Below are positions 12,651 to 23,440 of a stretch of DNA of 64,000 nt, in pieces; position 1 is the stretch's first letter; each line of letters opens with the position of its first letter. Below the pieces are notes generated by a model. That model was not told where the DNA came from and did no database searches. It saw only the letters and a list, made by a program, of their open reading frames with translations. The stretch comes from Ailurus styani. Taxonomy: Eukaryota; Chordata; Mammalia; Carnivora; Ailuridae. Location: contig LNAC01000374.1 of NCBI GenBank assembly GCA_002007465.1, forward strand, positions 345,569 through 409,568, in the 5' to 3' direction. Both the position numbers and the translations under genes were made by a program.

Positions 12651-12812
12651 CAGGGGTTCTCAAACTTGAGCATGTATCACAATCACATGGAAGGCTTGTT
12701 AAACTATAGATCAGTGGGCTCCACCCCTACATTTCTGATTCAGTAGATGGGGCTGTGTTTCCAGCCAGTTCCCAGGCCCACATTATGAGAACAAGTGTTA
12801 GAGACTGTTCTA
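12651..12812 (+). mobile_element. MER5A-like nonautonomous hAT-Charlie element
   Basis: 'ggggttctcaaacttgagc' start, 'tcacatggaaggcttgtt', 'atttctgattcagtagatgg' and 'gttcccaggcccac' follow the MER5A consensus as I remember it. Confidence 0.8.
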
Positions 12813-12959
12813 GAGGTCCAATAAGAAATAAAAAGTGTCACAAAAAATAGCTTTAAATTACTACAAAAGAAAATGAAAACATTCATACTTCTGACTCTAA
12901 AATTTATCAAGACCTCACATTTCTTTAAAAATTTTTTTAAATTAAAAAGTTTAAAAATT

Positions 12960-12966
12960 AGACTTT

Positions 12967-13006
<40 letters not shown>

Positions 13007-13190
13007 TGTGTGTGTGTGTGTGTGAGCAGGTTGGGAGGGGCAGAGGGAGAGGGTGAGAGAGAGAATCTTAAGCAGGCTCCATGCCAAGGGCAGAGGCTAA
13101 CATGGGGCTCAGTCTCACAACCCTGAGAATATGACCTGAACTGATATCAAGAGTTGGATGCCTGAGCAACTCAGCCACCCAGGCACCCCA
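12960..13190 (-). mobile_element. SINEC with GA/TG expansion
   Basis: Reverse-oriented SINE ending 'gccacccaggcacccc'. The body has expanded into (AG)n at 12970-13004 followed directly by (TG)n to 13024. Confidence 0.9.
12970..13024. repeat. (AG)n(TG)n compound microsatellite
   Basis: About 17 AG units then 10 TG units. Confidence 0.95.
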
Positions 13191-14033
13191 ACCTCACAAT
13201 ATTTCTTAAAAGAATTTTAGTAAGAAATAATATTATAAATATCCATTCTTTCAAATAAAAAATGTCTAACATTATTATACTATATCTATTTTTAAGTTTA
13301 AGCACAGCTATTAATTTTATTTTAGTTTCTAGACAGTTTTCCAAAGAACATGTATCTTTTATTTCAGAATAATAGAAAGTTAAAGACACTGTGTAACCCT
13401 TGAAAAACAACTTAATTAAAGTAAAACTTTTCTAAAGTTATACATGATGATATGGGTGTGGCTTGCTACCAATTATTTTTACCTCTTTTTAAGACAAAGC
13501 CACCTTTTTTTCACTTCCAATGTGTAAAACATATTATTATATCACCATTTATATGATAATTTAAGAAATGGCACTTAATCAAAAAATCAACTTACCTTAA
13601 ATCTTAAATCCTAAATGTACATACCATGTTAGAGAATAAATGAGTCACCCTCGAAATAAGTGTCCCATATCAGTTTCCTAAATCTTATGGTGTAAATTAA
13701 CGTCCAAAGGAAATGTTTTCCTTCATTAAAGATTTGAAACTTCAACTTATTTAACATGTTTGCCTGGGAACTTAATTTTAATTGACTTTAGGCCCTGTAT
13801 ATTTTTTATGTTAATTCGAAGCACTTTTTTAAATTAGTGTATTTGTTGACTGCCTCTCGCTGTTCAGCTCTCTGAAAACTAACTCCTCTGCTATATACTG
13901 ACTACTGCAAATAAAGAGAATTTTGTGGTGACAAAAATAACCTCAAGGTGACAAGACTCTTCTCAGAACTTTGGATTGTTTTTCTCATTATGACATTTAA
14001 TAATCAAGCATGGTCTTAATTACAACCCTGCTC
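13191..14033. other. Unassigned AT-rich sequence
   Basis: No gene or recognisable repeat seen. Confidence 0.4.
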
Positions 14034-14046
14034 AAAAACTCATTCT

Positions 14047-14246
14047 TTTTAAAGATTTTTATTTATTTATTTGACACAGAGAGAGAAATTACAAGTAGGC
14101 AGAGAGGCAGGCAGAGAGACAGGGAGAGGAGGAAGCAGGCTCCCTGCTGAGCAGACAGCCGGATGCGGGCCTCCATCCCAGGACGCTAAGATCATGACCT
14201 GAGAAGAAAGCAGAGGCTTTAACCCACTGAGCCACCCAGGCGCCCC
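14047..14246 (-). mobile_element. SINEC, mustelid-type body
   Basis: Reverse-oriented, with 'gcaggcagagagac', 'ctttaacccactgagccacccagg' features. Direct repeats aaaaactcatt at 14034 and 14247 flank it exactly. Confidence 0.93.
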
Positions 14247-14257
14247 AAAAACTCATT

Positions 14258-16840
14258 TTAACCATGCTAAGACACCTATTCTCCCAGCCTTTCAAAAGGA
14301 AATAAATTACAACTATGGCATGGAAACTTATAAAGAGCAAATCCTAATTACTATATAAAGTTAATTTGGGCAAAATTAACAAAGATGAGTAAATTGCTGG
14401 AATTAAAGGATGGATACTACTTATCCTAAAGAAAGAAAAAAAAGCTAAATCCAAAAACAATCATCAAAGATATTCAAGTAAATAAAGTTTGCCATCAATT
14501 GGCTAATTTAACAAAGCACACTTGGATTCATTGCCTTTCCAACCCTACTCTTCCTAATGATTTAATGCATCACTCTTTTTCCAAGCTTGTCTCCTCCAGG
14601 AAATCACCAGGGCTCAGATTCCAGACACATGTGACTATCAGGAACAGTCTAAGTCTTACTAGCTACTGGCTAATAAGAGTCTCAGAGGCAAGATATCCCC
14701 CACACAAGGTGTGCTCATTTAGCAGATACACTCAGAGCCTCATTCTCATTCCCCCTGCCTTCCTATCCTCTTTCATTCATTGTTAGTACCCAATAACTGT
14801 TAGTGCCTTAATATTGATTAAGTGCCTCTTTTTTCTTAGTGTTTCCAGTTTGAATTTTCATGATTCTACTCAGCTCTTGTCCATAATTTGTCCCTTTGTG
14901 CCATGATTGAAGCTGCTGTTTCTCTAGTACCTCCCTTCCACCTCCCCCTTGGTTCCAACATGTATCCATGTCCTACAATATTCCACCCAGAAAAGTTCTT
15001 ATTTCCCCATGGCAAAGCTGATAAGATATTTGACCCTTATCAATACATGACTATTTGATACGTTTGCAGATTGACAAGTTGTAGAGAAAATCCAACTTCA
15101 CATTTCAAAAAGTAAATAGCAGCCTGTAAACAGTACAGGAATGAGGAGCTGCCAAAAAATGTCTTCATTAAGATTTTTACCTCCAGACCCAAGTTTGATT
15201 AGTTTCCAGAAGATAGCTAAGAAATTCTACAATAGCTAAGAAATTCCTTATAGCTATTTCCTGATGAGCTAACGTGGGCAACAGCCAGTTATCTGGCACA
15301 TTAATAAGAAATCCCAGGAACTCAGACTTGACCTCAAGTAATTCTAAAAGAAGATTCAATGAGAACTAGGAAACACATTTTTGTTTTCACAACTAGGATT
15401 TCTTATTCCAACACCTTCTTATATCAGTCACACAGCCTCAAGAGTGTTATCTCACCAGGGGAAAGTAATATGACAAAACTGATCTGCCTTACCATAGCAA
15501 AATCATAAACTTAATTGCATGATGATATACTGCTTTTTTAATATTTGCATTTATGACCATTATAACAGCAGTCACTTTTCATGGTCTTCATAAGTTCATA
15601 TACACCAACTCATAAAACCTGACAATATTCTCATTCAATGTACATTAGTTACTGATCCATTTATTTACCATTTGTCTTTTCCTCTGTCAATCTTTCTTTT
15701 TCTCAGCACTTACCCCCAACCCCTGCCCCATTTTCCTCTTACTTATATTCACTAACTCTGAACAGGTCCTAAACATGTTCAGCCTTGGTGCTATTTCCTT
15801 CTGTACGTACGGGCAGAGAAACGTTCTAGATTGTGATAGACTGTGTACCTGCCCACCAATCCTATCTATCCTCCATCCTCTGGTAATATGTTCTATACTA
15901 CCTTCTAATCATCAAGATAAATGCATAATCTAGTCTCAGATAATTACAAGGCCCTGTTACCCTAGACACAATGCTTAATTCATGGATCTGAAAAGATAAG
16001 AACCAGAGGTTAACAGTAGCCATTATGCCAACCATATAGAGAAAATCTATCTAAAGTGATAAAGCAGAGAGAAGCAAAAGCAAAAAAAATAGAGAGAGAG
16101 AAAGGAAGAAGATACCTATAGAGATAGACAAAGAGACTTAATGAGCGTGGCTGAGTTGGATTTCTGTCATCTACCCTCCAGGGAGACCTAATACAAAAAT
16201 AGGAACTGGACTGTCATAAATAAGAGAAGCTAAAATGTGGGCATACCTGAGTTGATAAGGGGTGGAAAGCAATAAAGTTTCTTCCATCCCATACTGGGAA
16301 CTTGGCAACTTAGTTATTCAACAGAAGTCATCTGATTAAACTATCACCTGTCATGTCTTAGGACCAGCTCATGGCACGTCACTTTCCCTTTTTCCTACAA
16401 TTGTGAAAATGAGTATCGAGAGACACTATTGTCAGTTTGGGTCCCTGAGTGACCACAATGTGAGGGAAAAAACTTCCATTGGGGCTGTTTTTTACAGCAG
16501 CTCAACTCAGCATATGCTGGCTGATTCAGAAATTGGTAACTAGACACGGTGTGCTGTCATAACAACAAAAAGAGAATATGTGGCATTGGCTTAAAGGCCA
16601 AGTGACATACAGGAAAGAAACTGTTATAGAAACTATAAGGATAGTTATCCACGTTACATAGTGACAAAGCATTTGGTAATATTGTCACCAGTGATAACCC
16701 AGCAAGCAGACAGTGTACCTAGTGAATTTGTAATCCTATGACAAGAGATCATAGAAATTTAGTAGCTGCTGTTGCTGTTGCTGGTTGCCATTGTCTATGT
16801 CTCACAAGATTTTACAAAAAGCAAATGAGCTTAGCAAAGA
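14258..16840. other. Unassigned sequence
   Basis: 2.6 kb without recognised genes or repeats. Open frames are short. A small tandem repeat 'ctaagaaattc' occurs at about 15216-15245. Confidence 0.4.
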
Positions 16841-17113
16841 ATTGGCCAGTTTGGAAAAAGAAGAAGGAGGGAAGGAAAGAAACTAAGATAGAAAGAAAGA
16901 ATTGGCCAGTTTGGAAAAAGAAGAAGGAGGGAAGGAAAGAAACTAAGATAGATAGATAGAAAGAAAGAAAGAAAGGAAGGAAGGAAGAAAGAAAGAAAGA
17001 AAGAGAGGGAGAAAGGGAGGGAAGGAAGGAAGGAAGAAAGAAAGAAAGGAAAGAGTGAAGGAAGGAAAGAAGAAAGGGAAGGAAGGAAGGAAGGGAGGGA
17101 GGAAGGAAGGAAG
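16841..17113. repeat. 60-bp tandem duplication running into a GGAA/GAAA array
   Basis: 16841-16900 and 16901-16960 are two copies of a 60-bp unit starting attggccagtttgg, nearly identical. A purine-only array of GAAA, GGAA and GGGA units follows to 17113. Confidence 0.92.
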
Positions 17114-17637
17114 ACGGTGATACCCAACCATGTGAAAGCAAAAAGGAAGCCGTGAACTCTGCTCAGCCCCCAACTCTAGACATTGAAGGGCATATTCTTC
17201 AAAGTCCAGTATAGATGTGGAAAATCAGATCATACAAAGGAAGGACACTCCAGAATGCAGACCAAGAGCCACAGTGATCAAGGAGAGCCCCTCCCAGGGA
17301 GTAGACTCAGCCTAATTAAGGAACGTTCCCCATCTTCAGGGTAAGAAACCCCATCTCATCTGCCCACCAGGATTTCAGAATTGCTACACACAGCTATCTT
17401 CGGGGTGTCTCCTCACTGTCTGCTTTCCAGTAAGAATGTTTATTGAAATTATCTTGTCCCTGTTCCACCATCGCATATTGGGGGAATACAGATTGTCTTT
17501 TTAGTTCATAGATGTTTAGTCAAGATAAGTCACTGCTAGACATCATGTGAAAAGTACCCACAATATATCCCTCAGTGACCCTGACCTGGGCTTGATATTG
17601 TGACTGGATCAACTGCTAGAATGTCTGCCTTAGAAAA

Positions 17638-18000
17638 GAGATTAGTGTATTATACTATAAATATATATTTTTATAAATAAATATTATATATTATCATATA
17701 TTATATTATTTATATTATATAAATATTATATATTATCATATGTTATATTATTTATATTATATAAATATTATATATCGTTATATATTATTATACTTATATA
17801 TTAATAAATATATTTTTTATATTATATGTTATATTATAAATATATATTTATTATATTATATGCTATATTTATTTTATATTATATATAATATATAGGTAAT
17901 CAGAAAGGTGAGGTTAGTGTATTATAAAAAGAGATTAGTGTATTATACCATAAATATATAGATTATATGCATATTATATATAGGTAATCAGAAAGGCGGA
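17638..18000. repeat. AT-rich minisatellite with a duplicated frame
   Basis: TATAAATATTATATATTATCATATGTTATATT-type units, held between two copies of 'agagattagtgtattata' (17637, 17930) and two of 'taggtaatcagaaagg' (about 17893, 17982). Confidence 0.85.
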
Positions 18001-18803
18001 TTGAAGTTGTCATAAGTGCTGTTCATCAAAACATTTCTGTGCTCCTCCTTCCAGGCACACGGTTGAATTGTCCTTCCCATACCAATTTTGAAATTAGGCC
18101 AATGAAATGTGAGCAGATATGATGTCTATCACTTTCAGGTAGAATCTTTAAAAGCCAGTGTGCAATTTACTATATTACCTTTTTCCTGCCCTAATGATCA
18201 TGGACACAAGTGTCAATATGGAACCTCCATCAGCCTGAAATCTGAAAGACTGTAGCGATAAGAGCCCCCTACTGACCCATGTTGGTCATGTAGAGTGAAA
18301 AACAAATTTCTGTTGATTTGAGCAACTGAGATTTTTGTGGTTACATTTTATCACAGCATGTAATCTAGTGTATATTGACTGAGAGAACTTCTAAAAGAAA
18401 AAAAAACTGTGTTAAGAAAGACCTTTTCTATAAAGACCTCTATAGGTCAAATGATAATATATTTTTTTTGTACAGCATTGCAAAAATCCAATTACATACC
18501 CAAACCAAAAGTTAGGGCCCTGAGTAGGAAGAATACCTAAAAAGAGCTAAAGAAATAAGAAAACCCTAACTTCCCAACCTTTCTCCAAGATGGCCCACAA
18601 GACAACATCTGAGTTAGAGAGGTAACAATGCCCCCCTTCATCAAGCACCATTCCCTGGAATGCATCCTGGCATTAATGGCAGATTAGCTCTGTCACATGA
18701 ACCCACAAATTATTCTCCTTGCTTTGAAGCAGAAGCCAAGGTAGCAACCTTTAAAATAGAGTTGGGGACTCCAGCACATGCTAAAACGAAGACTTAACAA
18801 AGG
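18001..18803. other. Unassigned sequence left of the provirus
   Basis: No recognised gene. This is pre-integration flanking DNA. Confidence 0.45.
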
Positions 18804-18809
18804 TAGTCC
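18804..18809. repeat. Proviral target-site duplication, left
   Basis: tagtcc abuts the 3' LTR and matches 25073-25078 exactly. Six bases is the usual duplication length for betaretroviral integrases. Confidence 0.85.
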
Positions 18810-19277
18810 TGTCGCGGCCCGCGCGACAATCGACCAGGAAACCGAGGGAAAGGGGATGAGGAAAAACGAAGACTGCAAAAGGAAGGGGATGGGAGGTACA
18901 CCGGCAGCGATTCCTGCAACAGCATCAACTTTATTTTTCATAGCACAGAGTATATATCAGTTCATATTTCATACGTCAGCAAAGTCAATATTTAGGTCAA
19001 GTTCCTCACCCATGACCAGTGTCTGGTCAGTAGTTCCTTGTTGCTTCCCTCAGCTTCCCTCTCCTGGACCCCGTCTAGGCCCCTGCACCAGTCATCCTCT
19101 TTGGCCACTTCAGATTAGGTGTACACATAGGTATAAGCAGGCAAACAAAGCTGTATTCCTCCATCAGTCAAAACAAGAGTGTTCCATTGCTCCAGTCAGT
19201 GGTGCGGACCCTCGGTTGAGGGAGCCGAGAGCCTTTGCTCAATCGGTTAACTCCCTCTGGGCACGAGGCTCCCCATA
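18810..19277 (-). repeat. Proviral 3' LTR
   Basis: 468 bp. It has the same TATA (about 18951-18956) and AATAAA (18930-18935) arrangement as the partner LTR. The U3 end has decayed from TG to TA (- strand). It contains a 5-bp stretch near 19175 that is missing from the 5' LTR. The env reading frame runs into it. Confidence 0.92.
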
Positions 19278-20490
19278 TCTCCCCCTTGTTTTTAACTGCA
19301 GGAGGTACATTTGGACCTGTATACGGTATAGATACCATCTCCAACAAGTGCAAATGATACACCATATGACTCCCAAGAGGAGGATCAACACAAGTAAGCC
19401 TAAGAGGAGCCAGAAGGAATGCTGAAGGATATTCCAAGGATTAAACCCATTCAGGCTGTCTAAAACCTGTGAGGAACTTTTGCCGGATCAATAAGGTCAA
19501 GGCGTGGTTGCCCAATAGCATTAATCTCCTCTGTGCAGCCTAGCCAGGTCAAGGCTTAGGTTAGTATTATGCCATATACCTTGCAGATGCCTTTTAACCT
19601 GGTCCCAGGTAACATTATCAGCCTTCATGGGTATAACACAAATATGCTGAAACCCTCCATGACATATCAATGAGACCTGCGTTCGTAACGACGCGAGTTG
19701 ATTCCCAAGATATTCTACCGCTTCCTCAAGGCTCTCAAGCCGGCTAAGTATTTTCTGGTCAATATGGTCTTGGGTGGCTAGGGTATGTGAAACATTTTTA
19801 GCCAAGGAGTTCACATGATCAGTAGTATGTACAGATTGTGACAAAGCAATGGTCGAGGCCGTAGCCGAAGCAATAAGAGACACAAGGGTAGCTACGCCGG
19901 CTATAAGCAGCCCTAAAAGTCTGTGAACCCTGCGGAGTTGTTCATGTAACTCTAGGGCGAATTGATATCCATAGTCAGCATACCAAGGACCATTGACCTC
20001 GACAGGTAGCAAGACATAAGGGGGTTGCATTACCAAGAACAGAGTTACCGGACGAGAAGCCGGGAAGTCACTCTTGACTGGCAAGCAATTGGTTAATATG
20101 CATTCGAGACACTGGATGTGATACATTAGATTCCCCCCAGTCATGGAGGTGAGCACAACACTCCCAGATCCTACCAACAATAGGAAAGGTTGAGGCACTC
20201 AGGCCTGCAAATGCATACTAGAATCCCCTGTGTGGGGGACTGGCCAGTCAGTGGCGTTAGTCTTAACTGTTCCCATGGCAGCGACCAGTTTCCATAACTC
20301 GGCATGGTACATGCCGCTGGCCGTAGACTAGATGGCACCTGGGATGCTTCCGTGGATGACATGGTAATCAAGGAGGTCATAGCCAGAAACAGAGTTGTTG
20401 GAGTGCAGGTCCTGCCGGACTCCTTGACCACCTCAGTCGCCTTGCTTGTCAGAGCTTTGATCTGACTTCATGTTGGTAGCTGGGTTCGGC
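19239..20490 (-). pseudogene. env: Proviral env remnant (surface subunit mostly deleted)
   Basis: The front (about 20431-20210) has a hydrophobic signal-like stretch (TTLFLAMTSLITM) and a short start of the surface subunit. I found no in-frame ATG ahead of it. Most of the surface subunit is then missing, and the frame changes near 20200. From 20198 an open frame of 225 codons covers the end of the surface subunit, a furin-type site RRVHR (residues 89-93), a fusion-peptide-like run beginning LLGLLIAG, and a coiled-coil region of the transmembrane subunit. It stops after LHRGD at about 19521. The membrane anchor (FWLLLGLLVLILLL) is readable in another frame at about 19340-19415. That frame crosses the polypurine tract and ends inside the 3' LTR at 19239-19241. 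It is not a functional envelope. Confidence 0.88.
19278..19288 (-). other. Polypurine tract of the provirus
   Basis: On the - strand AAGGGGGAGA abuts the 3' LTR, as expected for the plus-strand primer of reverse transcription. It lies inside the env reading frame. Confidence 0.8.
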
Positions 20491-21369
20491 GATGACGTTT
20501 CCGCCGGGGTGTTCTCAGCGTCAGGCGGGCCATGTTGTGGTGGATCAGCAACAATGCGGCACCATCGCTCCGGGAGCCAGCGCGGCATTTCTTCATTCTG
20601 GGGAAATATACAAACGAAACCTCGGCTCTTTCTGAGGACCGGGTCGGGGCCTTTCCACTCCCCGGTTAGAGGGTCGCGCCAGCGGGCATATGGTAGGGGG
20701 GAGAAATCCGGATGCCAGAAGCGCCCAGCCGCAGTGCGACCTATGTCATCCACATTCAAAAAATTAAGGACAAATAAGGTAATAGATAAGTGCAAATGTG
20801 GAGAGTATTTAACTGTCCCCTGTAGGAACTCCCCCTCTTTTAATTTTTTCAGATACATTCAGGGTGGCATTGGCTCGTTCCACAATTGCTTGTCCTTGGG
20901 AGTTATAAGGGATACCTGTGGCATGAGCGATGTGAAAGGTGGCGCAAAATTGTGCAAAAGCAGAGGATGAATATGCACTACCATTATCTGTCTTAATGCT
21001 CTTAGGCATTCCAAGCTGTGCGAAAGCTGCAAAGTAATGATTTTGAACATCTACGAAAGCTTCTCCTGAATGTGCTGTAGCGAAGATATATCCCGAAAAA
21101 GTGTCGATGGACACATGGATATATTTGAGACGTCCAAAAGGGGGGTAAAGAGTGACATATGATTGCCAGAGATGATCGGGTACTAATCCTCGGGGGTTGA
21201 CAGCATAGGTAGGCTGAGAATGTGCGGTGGGGCAGATTGAGCATGCCTTGAAAGTTTGGCGTGCTTCTTCTCTAGAGATGTGGAATTGCCTGAGTAAGGC
21301 CTGAGCATTTTGATGAAACATGGCATGACTTTTCTTGGCCATTTCTAAATTTGAGGTAATGATTGGGAA
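20433..21369 (-). pseudogene. pol: Proviral integrase (pol, part 3)
   Basis: Reading from 21342, the N-terminal zinc domain shows H-x3-H (HAMFH, residues 6-10) and CSIC (34-37). The catalytic core has Asp in HVSIDTFSGY (80), Asp in KTDNGSAY (119) and Glu in QAIVERA (155), an exact D-35-E spacing. The frame breaks near 20850, just after the core. The C-terminal DNA-binding domain continues in another frame to 20433, with DPLTGEWKGPDPVL and PRWLPERW, features of betaretroviral integrases. The core is the best preserved part of the element, but the full protein is frameshifted. Confidence 0.92.
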
Positions 21370-22264
21370 GGTATGAGTCAGAGCATCTGCCTTGGCATTA
21401 CCATGAGATAAGGGGCCAGGAAGGTTGGTATGGGCTCGTATATGGGAGATCCATACAGGATGAATTCTAAGAATCGATTGCTTTCGAATAGAAGTAAACA
21501 GATGTAATAACTCTTCATCGTTGGTAAGAATATAGGCAAAGGGAAGTTGCGGGACAGAGCAAGCTACTTATTGGCTGTCAGTGAAAATGTTAAGAGGACC
21601 ATGATACAAGCCCAAAGCCAAATGAATGGCTTTTAACTTAGCTCTCTGTACAGAGGATGTGGGATAGTGGAACCGATGAGAAATGGGGTTTGGTGAGAGG
21701 TCAGCATAAATGGCAATGTGCCCTGTTTTGTTAGTATCTACAAAAATGTTGGTGGCAGAGGGAATGGGTTGTGAGGCCAGAGTGGATAAAGATAGAATGG
21801 GCACATTAGCAAAAAACTGAAGAAGTTTTTCTGCTGTCAGATGAAATTTAATTTGTCCAGGGTAGGAGGCAAGGGCTATTTGACAATTGATGTCATTTAT
21901 CAGTAAGAGTTCTAATTTCTCTCGGGTCAGCATAGGCAAAATTAGAAAAGCGGGTTCCTTGCCAGTCAATTGGATAGCTCTATGACGACCCTTACTAATT
22001 AAGGATGCCAACAGTTCAGTAAATTTATTAATTACATGTAACTGGTGTAAAGCTAAATGGAGCCATTCTATAGGTCCTGAAGTTTGCCATATCAATCCAG
22101 CGGGCATTTGTTGAGGGTGTAATAGTATCAGATAGAGGGGCTCCAAGGGGTTGTATCGATAAACTTGAGCCTCTGAAAGCTTGTCATTGACTAATTGGAG
22201 GGCATCTTGAGCCTCAGGATTTAAGGCTCGAGGAGAGGAAGGGTTACTATCCCCTTTTAAGATG
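21370..22264 (-). pseudogene. pol: Proviral RT connection and RNase H (pol, part 2)
   Basis: Connection and RNase H domains in a frame shifted relative to the RT palm. The main open piece is 22146-21568. RNase H residues seen are the first Asp in NIFVDTNKTG and the third in NIFTDSQ. Where families of this type have QRAEL with a catalytic Glu, this copy reads QRAKL (codon 21637-21639, AAG; a single G-to-A change would explain it). An in-frame TAA follows DSQ at about 21565-21567. Beyond it the same frame continues through NAKADAL, which carries the last Asp, into integrase. The missing Glu and the stop would each disable RNase H. Confidence 0.88.
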
Positions 22265-23130
22265 TCAAAAAAGGGGTTTTAATTGTTCTGCAGTTATTGA
22301 CAGAAAAGGTCTAACCCAATTGATATCTCCTAAGAGTTTTTGAAAGTCATTTAAATTTTTTAATTGTCCAGTGCAAATTTGTATTTTCTGTGGTCGGACA
22401 ATTTTCTCCTCCATGATAAAACCCAAATACTCGAAAGGTTGCATGGTTTGCACCTTATCAGGGGATATGACTAAATTATAGGACTTTAAACCGGAGAACA
22501 AATCTCCAAAGGCTTTCTGTAATAAAGCTTCATCGGGTGCTGCCAAAAGAATATCATCCATATAATGAATGCAGTATAAGCGGTCCGTATACTGCTTATG
22601 AAATGGTGCCAAGGCACCGGCCACGAAGTCCTGACAAAGGGTAGGACTATTGGCCATGCCCTGTGGAAGGACTGTCCATTGAAATTTTTGATAGGGCTCT
22701 TGTAGATTGACACTTGGGATAGAGAAAGCAAAGCGTTCACAATCCTTTGCTGCTAAAGGTATGGTGAAGAAACAGTCTTTTAGGTCTATTATTAATAACT
22801 TGAAATTCATAGGGATGGCTGATGGAGTAGGGAGTCCAGGTTGTAAAGCCCCCATAGGTTTGAGAACTGTATTGATGGCTCTCAAATCTTGTAATAAACG
22901 CCATTTCCCTGATTTTTTCTTTATGACAAAGATGGGGGTGTTCCATGGACTATGAGATGGTTGAACATGCCCCAAAACCAATTGCTCCTGTACTAGATTA
23001 ATAGCTGCCATTAATTTTTCATGCGGTAAGAGCCATTGGTCTACCCACACAGGAGTATCAGTCTTCCATTCCAACGGCAGCACGTGTGGTTTGATCAATG
23101 GCCCATCGAAAAACCCAGACAGTGCCTATT
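22265..23130 (-). pseudogene. pol: Proviral reverse transcriptase (pol, part 1)
   Basis: An open stretch of about 285 codons covers the fingers and palm of a class II reverse transcriptase. Visible are SPWNTPIFVIKKKSGKWRLL in the fingers, the first catalytic Asp in LLIIDLKDCF, LPQGMANSP, and the active site YMDD. Numbering from 23098, these are at about residues 50-69, 105, 144-152 and 179-182. The frame ends at a stop after QLKPLF at 22265, and the connection domain continues in another frame. Upstream it is open to a stop near 23131. As pol is normally made by frameshifting from pro, no own start codon is expected. The catalytic residues look intact, but the protein is cut short. Confidence 0.92.
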
Positions 23131-23440
23131 TTGACTGCCTATAGGCTCAATCGGGCACACAATACCCTGTAAATTTTTCCCTAACCCCTTCCCTTTTTGG
23201 TAACCCATTCAGGTCATGAGTGCCATAATTGCAGCTGGTTGGTTCCGTAAAGGAATAGGGGAAGTTTCTAGAGTAAGGCCCATATCAGACAAAATATCAC
23301 GTCCCCAAAGGTTGATTTCTATGTCCAGAATAAAAGGCTGGAAAGTCCCTTGATGTCCCTCTGTGGTTTTCCAAGTTAAGTAATTGGAGCTGATACGTGG
23401 TGAGGTGGCCTGTCCAACACCCTTTATAGGGGTGGAAGTC
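23131..23440 (-). pseudogene. pro: Proviral protease remnant with G-patch
   Basis: Read on the - strand, this stretch encodes the C-terminal part of a retroviral aspartic protease (ILDIEINLWGRDIL, then LSDMG). A stop and a glycine-rich G-patch-like segment (MGYQKGKGLGKNLQG) follow, a domain typical of betaretroviral proteases. The protease front, including the catalytic Asp-Thr/Ser-Gly, and any dUTPase lie in the deleted part. Frames are broken by stops. Confidence 0.75.

Noticed and set aside
12360..12746. 128-codon open frame on +, one of the longest outside the provirus
   Set aside because: Its last third lies in a MER5A transposon fossil, and the translation has no recognisable domain. 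Chance frame.
16812..17173. Three overlapping - strand frames rich in Ser, Phe, Leu and Pro
   Set aside because: Translations of the GGAA/GAAA simple repeat; low complexity only.
18778..19425. 215-codon + strand open frame
   Set aside because: It reads the antisense strand of the proviral 3' LTR and env end. Shadow of the ERV.
20470..20970. 166-codon + strand open frame
   Set aside because: Antisense to the integrase C-terminus of the provirus.
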